Made by a program: the position numbers and the translations under genes
Shown: positions 6,352 to 11,889 of the stretch, piece by piece
Layout: each line of letters opens with the position of its first letter
Numbering within the stretch: position 1 is the stretch's first letter
From: Bacteroidales bacterium UBA1184
GTDB taxonomy: Bacteria; Bacteroidota; Bacteroidia; Bacteroidales; ML635J-15
Length of the DNA stretch: 14,904 nucleotides
Direction of reading: 5' to 3'
NCBI GenBank assembly: GCA_002310235.1
Contig: DBYO01000007.1
Location: 1 to 14,904, forward strand
Notes under the pieces: generated by a model
Told to the model about the DNA's origin: nothing
Databases searched by the model: none
Seen by the model: only the letters and a program-made list of their open reading frames with translations

Positions 6352-6834
6352 CTAGAGCACTTTCTTGTCGATGTAGTTTATGAGTTTTTTCTTGCGACTT
6401 TCAAATTTTGCTTTGCGCTTGTCAATATCCTTTATGTTTTGTGTCTTGACAATTTCTGCGGCGTATTTTTTCACATATCCGATAATTGTATAGCCATCGG
6501 GGTATGCAACATCGTAAATTTCAGTTTCGCTATATCCGTCACCGTCGTAATCGTAGTAGGTTGGGGAATATGTTCCGCAGCAGGTCTGGATGATGGTACG
6601 GCAGGAGTCGCTTGTATGTTCGAGAGCCACAAAGCGTTCAATGTCTTCGAATTGGGCGGCTCTGTATGTATCAATGTTCGTCTGCAAATGGTTGGTAAAC
6701 GCACTGTATGCTCCAGCGTATTCCGGGCATTCCTCCTGCTTGAAATCGGTATTGCATGATGCAAAAAATATGGCAGTCAACGCTATTATTGGTATTGCGT
6801 AGCGCCTCTGGATTCTTAATAGATTTGTTTTCAT
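6352..6834 (-). CDS. Small lipoprotein with an EF-hand-like DxDGDGxxE loop
   Basis: This 160-residue predicted lipoprotein has a positively charged start (MKTNLLRIQRRYA), a hydrophobic stretch, and Cys27 after FFAS. Residues 95-103 read DYDGDGYSE, the spacing of acidic residues found in calcium-binding EF-hand and dockerin loops. The C-terminal 35 residues are Lys-rich and helical (IDKRKAKFESRKKKLINYIDKK). I do not recognise a family. The ATG at 6834 is preferred over an in-frame TTG at 6858, because that TTG lies inside the -7 promoter element and would not be transcribed. It seems to be a single-gene unit. Confidence 0.8.
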   Translation of the reverse strand: MKTNLLRIQRRYAIPIIALTAIFFASCNTDFKQEECPEYAGAYSAFTNHLQTNIDTYRAAQFEDIERFVALEHTSDSCRTIIQTCCGTYSPTYYDYDGDGYSETEIYDVAYPDGYTIIGYVKKYAAEIVKTQNIKDIDKRKAKFESRKKKLINYIDKKVL

Positions 6835-6855
6835 GGCTAAAAGTTTTTGTTTCGA

Positions 6856-6863
6856 CAAATCTA
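6856..6863 (-). promoter_or_regulatory. -7 promoter element (TAGATTTG) for the EF-hand-like lipoprotein
   Basis: The minus strand reads TAGATTTG, an exact TAnnTTTG match 21 bases before the ATG at 6834. No TTTG occurs at the -33 position. It settles the start-codon choice for the gene. Confidence 0.55.
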
Positions 6864-6925
6864 AAGAAATATGGCGTTGGTATGAGTTAATTAATGATTA
6901 ATGTAAAGTTAATTTGATGTGAAGG

Positions 6926-7047
6926 GGCTGACTGGCTCGCAGGCAGACAGTCTAACAGGCAGACAGTCTAACACTCTGACAGCCTTGAAGACTTGCTGGC
7001 TTGAAGATGACTGTTAGCCTTTGGGTCAGTTAGCCTGTTAGCCTTTT
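6926..7047. repeat. Post-stop repeat element after the CPBP protease gene
   Basis: This is a complex repeat directly beyond the TAA of the gene ending at 7048. CTAACAGGC (6952-6960) can pair with GCCTGTTAG (7033-7041) as a 9-bp stem around a large loop. TGTTAGCC-type words recur at 7012, 7029 and 7036. GACTGTTAGCCTTT at 7009 also occurs in the element at 8452. On the minus strand there is no U-tract after the stem, so it is not a typical intrinsic terminator. Confidence 0.75.
6941..6972 (+). repeat. Two tandem 16-bp units AGGCAGACAGTCTAAC
   Basis: Two identical head-to-tail copies of AGGCAGACAGTCTAAC (6941-6956 and 6957-6972) are part of the longer post-stop repeat element. Confidence 0.9.
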
Positions 7048-8238
7048 TTATGGTTCCGATATGTAAATAATCTTACAGTCTTTATTGTCGCGTTCCTCAA
7101 CCTTTATTCCGTATTGTTTTTCAAGGTGCGGAACTAGATTTTCCACATCCATCAGCCAGTATGAAGTTATGTCGTTGGTAATCTTGATGTTCTCTGCGCC
7201 ATCGTCAAGCACAAACATTTTCCCGTATGCATAGCGCAAATTTCTCACGAAATTACCCATGTCGTTTTCGTATTTTCCAATTTCAACCAGCCTTGATGTG
7301 TCGGTTATTTCCAAATAGTAAATCTTTTCGGGAATAACAGTGTCGAGCCTCAGGTTCGTTTGCTGTAAAAATTCATCAAAAAGTTGTCTGCCGTGGACTG
7401 GTTTGGTGCTGTCTTTTGCCGTTGCGCAATAGCAGTAGTGGTTATACCTTGAAACCAAAGGATGATACATCTGGTCTTTTGAATATTTATAACCCCAGTT
7501 TAGGTCGTATGCAACAACAGGCAGACATCCTGTGTAAACAATATCACCTTCGTCCCAGTGGTCCATTTGTTCGTCGAACATTGAAATCTCCGTAAGTATG
7601 GCGGTGTGAGTTTCGTCGTTTATTTCGAATGTGTAGTCTGTAACAAAGAAATACGATAATGCAAAAGCCAGCAGATTGTTGGCGAAATGAAGTAGAATGG
7701 CATAGATAAAGCGGAAGCGCAATGACAAGTAGCAAGCAATCAGCGCCAATCCAAGCCTCTCGAAAAATGCTATCACAGAAAACCATCCGCTTTCGTTTTG
7801 GTAATGTGCAAGCGAAAACAATATGCTCGTCACCAGAATGCGAAGAAATAGTATCAGGTCCTTGTGCTTGTCGCCTTTGAAAATGCAAAATAGGAGCAGC
7901 AGAGCCACAAACGCCACACTGGTGACAATTATGCTGTTAAGAGCTAAATAGGTGTATGCTGTAATGGCGATTAGTGAAAAATATTTCCAGAAGAGGCTTT
8001 TCATCGTCCAGCTTCTGTAGCTGAATTCCTCTACGATAGGGGCGAAAAGCAATGTCATTATCAGCATAAGCAATGGCATTTCATCGATAAGCAGATTCAT
8101 AAAACTGCTGGATTCTATCAATGTTTGTGTTTCGCCTGCAAAAAGCGGATAAATGCTGGTGCCAGTAATACCTAAAACCAACAAAACAAGACCTGGAACA
8201 AGACAATGCCGATTGAGATTGAACGAAAACTCCTTCAT
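7048..8238 (-). CDS. CPBP-family intramembrane protease with a large extra C-terminal domain
   Basis: This 396-residue protein belongs to the CPBP/Rce1 (Abi) family of membrane-embedded glutamic proteases. The three family motifs are intact: EEFSYR at 70-75 (EExxxR, catalytic Glu pair), FSLAH at 141-145 (FxxxH), and HFANN at 184-188 (HxxxN). About six to seven hydrophobic segments cover residues 13-200. Residues 201-396 are an added soluble domain of unknown type, holding GCLPVVAYDLNWGYKY, KIYYLEITDTSRL and a final LEKQYGIKVEERDNKDCKIIYISEP. That final part has the helix-strand look of DUF3738/secretin short-domain ends, but I cannot assign it. Family members act in prenyl-protein processing, bacteriocin immunity or signalling; the substrate here is unknown. 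The gene has its own promoter and a repeat element right after its stop. Confidence 0.88.
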   Translation of the reverse strand: MKEFSFNLNRHCLVPGLVLLVLGITGTSIYPLFAGETQTLIESSSFMNLLIDEMPLLMLIMTLLFAPIVEEFSYRSWTMKSLFWKYFSLIAITAYTYLALNSIIVTSVAFVALLLLFCIFKGDKHKDLILFLRILVTSILFSLAHYQNESGWFSVIAFFERLGLALIACYLSLRFRFIYAILLHFANNLLAFALSYFFVTDYTFEINDETHTAILTEISMFDEQMDHWDEGDIVYTGCLPVVAYDLNWGYKYSKDQMYHPLVSRYNHYCYCATAKDSTKPVHGRQLFDEFLQQTNLRLDTVIPEKIYYLEITDTSRLVEIGKYENDMGNFVRNLRYAYGKMFVLDDGAENIKITNDITSYWLMDVENLVPHLEKQYGIKVEERDNKDCKIIYISEP

Positions 8239-8261
8239 GTTATTTAACCTAAAATTTTGAG

Positions 8262-8269
8262 CAAAGGTA
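8262..8269 (-). promoter_or_regulatory. -7 promoter element (TACCTTTG) for the CPBP protease
   Basis: The minus strand reads TACCTTTG, an exact TAnnTTTG match 23 bases before the ATG at 8238. No clear -33 TTTG is present. Confidence 0.55.
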
Positions 8270-8277
8270 AGAAAAAT

Positions 8278-8398
8278 TCAATGATTTAAAGATTAGCTTC
8301 GCTGATTTAAAAATTCAAAGATTCAATTAGTTTCAGATTTCAAGTTTAAGGGTTCAATGGTTCAAAGTTTAAAGTTCAAGGGGTTCAAAGTTCAATGT
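8278..8398. repeat. Low-complexity TTCAAAG / GATTTAAAG repeat stretch
   Basis: This AT-rich stretch contains repeated short words (gatttaaagatt, aaattcaaagattcaa, ttcaatggttcaaagtttaaagttcaagg). No reading frame, RNA or hairpin of note was found. It belongs to the same class of decayed intergenic repeats as other gaps here. Confidence 0.6.
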
Positions 8399-8399
8399 G

Positions 8400-8490
8400 G
8401 GCTAAAAGACAGAATGAAGACCAGTCGAGCAGTCTGGCTGTTAGCCTGTGAGACTGTTAGCCTTTTTGCCTTTCAGCCTTTTAGCCTTCG
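8400..8490. repeat. Post-stop repeat element after the coiled-coil lipoprotein gene
   Basis: This element abuts the TAA of the gene ending at 8491. Its ends GGCTAAAAG (8400-8408) and CTTTTAGCC (8478-8486) are perfect 9-bp inverted repeats. Inside are CTGTTAGCC, GACTGTTAGCCTTT, GCCTTT and CAGCC words like those in the element at 6926-7047. No U-tract follows on the minus strand. Confidence 0.75.
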
Positions 8491-9183
8491 TTACATCCAC
8501 ACATCAATCTTTATTTTGTAGAATCCGTCTTCTAGTTCTGGCAGGTAAAGACAATAATGAGTCTCGAAGGAATCTTCATCGTATTGCGTATCGATGTAAA
8601 GTACGCCGTTGTTCTTGTTTATGTAGTAGGTTTCGCCTTCGTATTTAAAAGGTTTATGATTTGCAGCCCTGTTGTAGAAACTATCGGCATCGTCCTTGTT
8701 GGCGAAGTACAGGTATGGATTGGTAGATGTGTCAAGGTTGAGTTCGTAATAGCAGGAATGTTTGCTGGTGCTTTTCAGGTTGTAGCCGAAATCTTTCTTG
8801 TCTCCCTTTTCGATTTCCCTGCCATAGACAACTCTCTCTTCGTCCACGTCACCATCTGTACTTTCTATTTCATCTTTGTAAATGAATGTCAGGCCGCCAT
8901 TTTGTACAATTTGTGCTGTGCCGTAATGCTCCAGCAGGTCGAGTAGGTCTTCGATGCTGAATTGTTTGCAGAATTGTTCGGCTTCTTCGTCTCGTTTCTG
9001 CTGTTCGGCGGCTTCGCGTTCCTCGTTCAGCTGTGCCTCGGCATCGGCTTTCTGTATGGAATCCAGACGAGCCATATCAAGCGAATCCACAGCGGTTTCG
9101 TCTTTTTGTTCAACATTGTTTGCCTGGTTGCAACTTATTGCTAGCAACAGACATAAGGCAATTATCCATGAATTTTTTCTCAT
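8491..9183 (-). CDS. Lipoprotein with coiled-coil stalk, unknown function
   Basis: This 230-residue predicted lipoprotein has signal MRKNSWIIALCLLLAIS and lipid site Cys18. Residues 30-72 are a charged heptad-like segment (DSLDMARLDSIQKADAEAQLNEE and on), likely a coiled-coil stalk. The globular part, 75-230, has FSIEDLLDLLEHYGTAQIVQNGG, then a beta-rich region ending YCLYLPELEDGFYKIKIDVWM. I recognise no family. It starts 32 bases after the DUF805 gene with no promoter element visible between, so it is probably the last gene of an antitoxin-toxin-DUF805-lipoprotein transcript. The post-stop repeat follows immediately. Confidence 0.82.
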   Translation of the reverse strand: MRKNSWIIALCLLLAISCNQANNVEQKDETAVDSLDMARLDSIQKADAEAQLNEEREAAEQQKRDEEAEQFCKQFSIEDLLDLLEHYGTAQIVQNGGLTFIYKDEIESTDGDVDEERVVYGREIEKGDKKDFGYNLKSTSKHSCYYELNLDTSTNPYLYFANKDDADSFYNRAANHKPFKYEGETYYINKNNGVLYIDTQYDEDSFETHYCLYLPELEDGFYKIKIDVWM

Positions 9184-9215
9184 TGTTTGTGTGTTTAGTT
9201 AATTGTAAATTTTCT

Positions 9216-9767
9216 TTATTCCTTTATCATTCCAGCTTCTTCCACTTCCTTCGGATTCGGACCATACTGGTTTTCGCCTTTCTGCCCGTCGATGCAACCG
9301 AGAATAATGTAAAGGACTGTGATTCCGAAACTATAAATACAGCTTATTATACCTACCGTTAAAACAATCCAGAGCGAAGACATATTGAAGAAGATTATGG
9401 CAAGAAAAACAATTGGAACGAGTAACAGCAGTAGCCATGTGCCTTTTCTTCCAATGTCGTGCAAGCGGCGTACAATCACAGCAAGCGTTGGTAGCAATAC
9501 GGCAAGGCTATATGCCATCATAATGCAGAAAATCACCATTACCCAGCCTGTTCCCATGTACATATATGCGTGTATGCCAGATGTGATGTCGTCGAATTCT
9601 CCGCTCGATATCTTTGATAATACCTGAAGCATAACTCCAATATAATACACCATTCCAAGTGCGAAGGATATGATGTAATTGAACAACAGGAACATCCAGT
9701 ATTCCTTTCTTCTTGCTCTGCCTTTAAAGTCGGCATATTGCTTCCAACATTTCAAAAAGTACTTCAT
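9216..9767 (-). CDS. DUF805 family membrane protein (complete member)
   Basis: This 183-residue inner-membrane protein has all three hallmarks of the DUF805 family. These are ADFKGRARRKEYWMFLLFN at 12-30, TLAVIVRRLHDIGRKGTW at 94-111, and DGQKGENQYGPNPK at 160-173. Four hydrophobic segments fall at about 26-48, 74-96, 112-128 and 134-157. The family is widespread and its function is unknown. The gene follows the PIN toxin by 22 bases and precedes the lipoprotein by 32, in the same direction. Its first codons and leader are nearly identical to those of the paralog at 10613-10948, so the two came from a duplication and this is the better-preserved copy. Confidence 0.93.
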   Translation of the reverse strand: MKYFLKCWKQYADFKGRARRKEYWMFLLFNYIISFALGMVYYIGVMLQVLSKISSGEFDDITSGIHAYMYMGTGWVMVIFCIMMAYSLAVLLPTLAVIVRRLHDIGRKGTWLLLLLVPIVFLAIIFFNMSSLWIVLTVGIISCIYSFGITVLYIILGCIDGQKGENQYGPNPKEVEEAGMIKE

Positions 9768-9807
9768 GATATTTTATGTTTTAAAGTTTCTAAGTTTCAA
9801 GTTGTTT
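9739..9807 (-). repeat. Duplicated leader of DUF805 paralogs, copy A
   Basis: This 69-bp stretch covers the first codons of the DUF805 gene, its leader and the end of the PIN toxin gene. It matches 10920-10995 almost base for base. The differences are one C/T change and a 7-base insertion in the other copy. Confidence 0.9.
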
Positions 9808-10200
9808 CAGTATTTCCAGCATTTCGGCTGGAGTAACAACTATGGGATTTTTAGGAAAATGTTTTGTGTTTCCTGTTACCAAAAAAGCATCTTCCTTTGA
9901 AAGAGCAACTTCGTAGAATACAACATCGTCTGCATCTTGGAAAATTTCTGGACTATGTACGCGGTTTGCATTTGTGCCGATCTCTAAAATTTTATTTATG
10001 ATGCTCTCTACTGCCTGAGCAGGAAAATTAAATTTCGCCCGACTCAGTACATCCTTGTATTCTGTAATAATCTCATAATTGTATAACGGACAAATTCCTG
10101 TTTTGGAAATTGCATTGACAACCAAAACCGTAGCAGAATATGGATTACGAGACAATAGTGCAGAAACAAGCACATTGGTGTCAATTACTGCGTAAATCAT
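9790..10200 (-). CDS. PIN-domain toxin of a type II toxin-antitoxin pair
   Basis: This 136-residue PIN-domain protein is of the putative-toxin PIN family (TIGR00305 type). PIN toxins are Mg2+-dependent ribonucleases that cut RNA, often tRNA or rRNA. The acidic residues of the active site are visible: Asp7 in VIDTNVLVSALL, Glu47 in EIITEYKDVLSR, Asp89/Asp92 in FQDADDVVFYEVAL, and Asp104 in KEDAFLVTGNTKHF. The TGN motif (109-111) is intact, so the protein is probably functional. Its start overlaps the antitoxin stop by four bases (ATGA), the usual coupling. The last six codons (LKQLET and stop) coincide with the interspersed TTTCTAAGTTTCAAGTTGTTT repeat, so the C-terminal end may be secondary. 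Confidence 0.92.
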   Translation of the reverse strand: MIYAVIDTNVLVSALLSRNPYSATVLVVNAISKTGICPLYNYEIITEYKDVLSRAKFNFPAQAVESIINKILEIGTNANRVHSPEIFQDADDVVFYEVALSKEDAFLVTGNTKHFPKNPIVVTPAEMLEILKQLET

Positions 10201-10499
10201 AATTTTTGTTTTCTTTCTTTCCTTGCCAATTTGATTTCCTCGTTAATGTCTTCAAGCGAGAGATCGGGCAACTGTCCGTTTTCTGCCATATTTCGTATTT
10301 CTCGGAATGCTTCCAGAGCGCCCATTGATTCGTCTTTTTCTGGGGCTTTTATCTCGAACGGAATCTTTCTGTACAAAACTACTGCCTTTGCGAAAACATT
10401 CATGGCCGTGTTTGCGCTCATACCAAACTGGGAGCACAACTCATCAAATGTTGCCTTTAAGTTTGAGTCCATGCGGACTGTCATCGATACCTGTGCCAT
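10197..10499 (-). CDS. RelB/DinJ-family antitoxin
   Basis: This 100-residue antitoxin partners the PIN toxin. Residues 1-48 have the RelB/DinJ ribbon-helix-helix pattern: SMTVRMDSNLKATFDELCSQFGMSANTAMNVFAKAVV, then KIPFEIK. This is the DNA-binding and dimer part, expected to bind its own promoter. Residues 60-100 (MGALEAFREIRNMAENGQLPDLSLEDINEEI) are the likely toxin-wrapping tail. The ATG at 10499 is preferred to the in-frame TTG at 10517, because that TTG lies in the -7 promoter element and the RelB fold starts at MAQVSMTVRMD. Pairing of a RelB/DinJ antitoxin with a PIN toxin, rather than RelE, is a known mixed arrangement. Confidence 0.92.
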   Translation of the reverse strand: MAQVSMTVRMDSNLKATFDELCSQFGMSANTAMNVFAKAVVLYRKIPFEIKAPEKDESMGALEAFREIRNMAENGQLPDLSLEDINEEIKLARKERKQKL

Positions 10500-10514
10500 A
10501 ATCAATATTTTTTG

Positions 10515-10522
10515 CAAAGATA
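10515..10522 (-). promoter_or_regulatory. -7 promoter element (TATCTTTG) of the toxin-antitoxin unit
   Basis: The minus strand reads TATCTTTG, an exact TAnnTTTG match 15 bases before the antitoxin ATG. It probably drives antitoxin, toxin, and perhaps the DUF805 and lipoprotein genes. Confidence 0.6.
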
Positions 10523-10524
10523 AA

Positions 10525-10541
10525 ATATTAATTTGATATTA
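10525..10541 (-). promoter_or_regulatory. Possible antitoxin operator next to the -7 element
   Basis: An AATAT / ATATT inverted pair separated by about 7 bases lies just upstream of the -7 element. That is where a ribbon-helix-helix antitoxin would be expected to bind for autoregulation. The arms are short and AT-only, so this could be chance. Confidence 0.25.
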
Positions 10542-10612
10542 CATCATTATGCAGTAAAAATATTTTTAATTTATGTCAGAACGGTGTATATTTGTGGTTT
10601 GGTTGTTTTAAA

Positions 10613-10948
10613 TCATATCCTGCATATAATCCCATATATAATCACTCCAATGAATAACAATTCCAGAATGGCAATCCAAATTAGCCTAAAAGATTTTTTT
10701 GAATAATTGTAGTGCCTTGTTTCAACTGCTATCGATGGCAAAAATGAAAGAATGAAATATGAAATTGTCAATGTGCCGAAATAAATGTTAGGCAAATTGT
10801 AAATGTTAGGAATATGACAGAATATGTCAACAACAATGCAGACAATAATTATTGTGGTGTTGTAGAAGTTGAAACTATCTATTTCCTTTTTATCTGCAGT
10901 TCCCTTAAAATCGTAAAAATGCTTCCAACATTTCAAAAAGTATTTCAT
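10613..10948 (-). CDS. Truncated, diverged DUF805 paralog
   Basis: This is a 111-residue membrane protein. It begins MKYFLKCWKHFYDFKG, close to the MKYFLKCWKQYADFKG of the complete DUF805 member at 9216-9767. It then keeps a diverged core, FLPSIAVETRHYNYSKKSFRLIWI, in place of LLPTLAVIVRRLHDIGRKGTWLLL. The RRLHDIG signature is lost, and the C-terminal DGxxGxNxYGP segment is missing entirely. Three hydrophobic segments remain (about 32-50, 57-74, 87-108). The frame is open and stops in TGA, so it is either a decaying copy or a shortened protein with a new role. It is separated from the complete copy by the toxin-antitoxin pair. No promoter element is seen; it may be read from the gene at 11030-11359. 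Confidence 0.72.
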   Translation of the reverse strand: MKYFLKCWKHFYDFKGTADKKEIDSFNFYNTTIIIVCIVVDIFCHIPNIYNLPNIYFGTLTISYFILSFLPSIAVETRHYNYSKKSFRLIWIAILELLFIGVIIYGIICRI

Positions 10949-10995
10949 GATATTTTATGTTTTAAAGTTTCTGGTTTCTAAGTTTCAAGTTGTTT
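10920..10995 (-). repeat. Duplicated leader of DUF805 paralogs, copy B
   Basis: This 76-bp stretch covers the first codons and leader of the shortened paralog and is nearly identical to 9739-9807. It ends in the TTTCTAAGTTTCAAGTTGTTT repeat, which in copy A forms the end of the toxin gene. Confidence 0.9.
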
Positions 10996-11018
10996 AATGT
11001 TGTTTGAAATGGTTTGAG
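10996..11018 (+). repeat. TTGTTTGAAATGGTTTGAG interspersed repeat
   Basis: This is a member of the intergenic family also seen at 13391-13409 (TTGTTTGAGATGGTTTGAG), 11863-11877 and, inside a coding end, 5640-5661. Confidence 0.7.
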
Positions 11019-11029
11019 AACTTATATCA

Positions 11030-11359
11030 TTACCAAGCAAAAAACACATCATAAAATCCCACAATTGCGACGACGAATGAAATAGGGATAATGTAGTAGC
11101 AAATAAGCACCTGCCACCATTTCAACCTGCGCAGCATGTACGAAACATTCAGCAGCATCATTATCAGCACATACGAAAAGCATATCACACCGCCAAACGA
11201 AATTTTGCCTAGTAATTTTGAGAATGTCAGTCCGAAATGTCCGTCAACAATGTATAGCAATACGAACACAATCATGCATATAAACCGATAAAACATCAGT
11301 TGGGCAGGAGCCAGGCTTTCCTTGAAGTCGGCGTATTTGTTGGTCAGTCGTGAAATCAT
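11030..11359 (-). CDS. Highly diverged DUF805-like membrane protein
   Basis: This is a 109-residue protein with three to four hydrophobic segments (about 22-40, 56-74, 83-105). The N-terminus NKYADFKESLAPAQLMFYRF parallels the YADFKGRARRKEYWMF of the complete family member. LLNVSYMLRRLKWWQVLICY parallels its LAVIVRRLHDIGRKGTWLLL. The HDIG part and the C-terminal DGxxGxNxYGP are absent. I therefore read it as the most diverged of three DUF805-related neighbours; a different small membrane protein remains possible. The start at 11359 follows a good promoter by 27 bases. This promoter could also serve the shortened paralog downstream, 81 bases away. Confidence 0.68.
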   Translation of the reverse strand: MISRLTNKYADFKESLAPAQLMFYRFICMIVFVLLYIVDGHFGLTFSKLLGKISFGGVICFSYVLIMMLLNVSYMLRRLKWWQVLICYYIIPISFVVAIVGFYDVFFAW

Positions 11360-11386
11360 TGCTTTATGTTTTGCTGTTTAGTCGTG

Positions 11387-11417
11387 CAAATATAGCAAGT
11401 TTTATATCAAAAACAAA
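11387..11417 (-). promoter_or_regulatory. Bacteroidota-type promoter for the diverged DUF805-like gene
   Basis: On the minus strand, TTTG (11417-11414) is followed after 19 bases by TATATTTG (11394-11387). This matches both consensus boxes with correct spacing; the ATG lies 27 bases on. Confidence 0.65.
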
Positions 11418-11478
11418 AAAAAGTAGAGTTTTTTTGAGGCGCTTGCTTTGTCTGATAGTTTGGAATAAGTATTTGCTA

Positions 11479-11504
11479 AACAAGGCGGATTTCTCCGCCT
11501 TGTT
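11479..11504 (-). terminator. Rho-independent terminator of the two-helix membrane protein gene
   Basis: AACAAGGCGGA and TCCGCCTTGTT form a perfect 11-bp stem with a 4-base loop. On the minus strand the arm ends in TTGTTTAG, a short T-rich tail. It lies about 22 bases past the stop at 11527 and insulates the DUF805-like promoter downstream. Confidence 0.82.
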
Positions 11505-11526
11505 GTGTTTAGTTCTGTGCGAATCG

Positions 11527-11763
11527 CTACTTGTTGCTGTTTTCTCTTTTCTTTAGGATAAAAGACATAGCCACTGCTCCGGCAAAGCTGCCTATTATGG
11601 CAGCAATATGACATTTTGCCCATTCGTTGGCTGTTAGTTCATATATGCTTTCGGAAGTAAACACTTGGACGGTTTGCATTGCAACGATTATCCACGGCCA
11701 TACTATTAGCATAAGTTTTATAACTGTTCCCCAAAACGAAAATTTCGACTTCTCATTATCCAT
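11527..11763 (-). CDS. Small two-helix membrane protein
   Basis: This 78-residue protein of unknown function has two hydrophobic segments: TVIKLMLIVWPWIIVAMQTV (about 13-32) and CHIAAIIGSFAGAVAMSFIL (about 50-69). A short external-type loop (FTSESIYELTANEWAK) joins them, and the tail is basic (KKRENSNK). The ATG at 11763 is chosen because an upstream in-frame ATG at 11802 would lie in the -7 promoter element. The gene has its own complete promoter and terminator, so it is an independent unit. Such compactness with full signals argues that it is a real gene, not a chance frame. Confidence 0.75.
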   Translation of the reverse strand: MDNEKSKFSFWGTVIKLMLIVWPWIIVAMQTVQVFTSESIYELTANEWAKCHIAAIIGSFAGAVAMSFILKKRENSNK

Positions 11764-11791
11764 AATATTCAATTTTAAGTTAATAATCCGA

Positions 11792-11821
11792 CAAATATAC
11801 AATTTTTTTCAAAAATTCAAA
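11792..11821 (-). promoter_or_regulatory. Bacteroidota-type promoter for the two-helix membrane protein
   Basis: On the minus strand, TTTG (11821-11818), 18 bases and TATATTTG (11799-11792) match both consensus boxes. The leader before the ATG at 11763 is about 28 bases. The spacing equals that of the promoter at 3424-3453. Confidence 0.68.
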
Positions 11822-11889
11822 AATCGTCAATCGTCAATCCCCTTTATTCCTTTGTTTATGGTTGTTTGAAATAGTTTTTTCGTAGTTCC

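Noticed and set aside
6941..6972. Possible CRISPR array
   Set aside because: There are only two 16-bp units with no spacer between them and no cas genes nearby.
9790..10499. Toxin-antitoxin pair as sign of a larger mobile element
   Set aside because: No transposase, integrase or terminal inverted repeats are visible. The flanking direct repeats are explained by DUF805 leader duplication.
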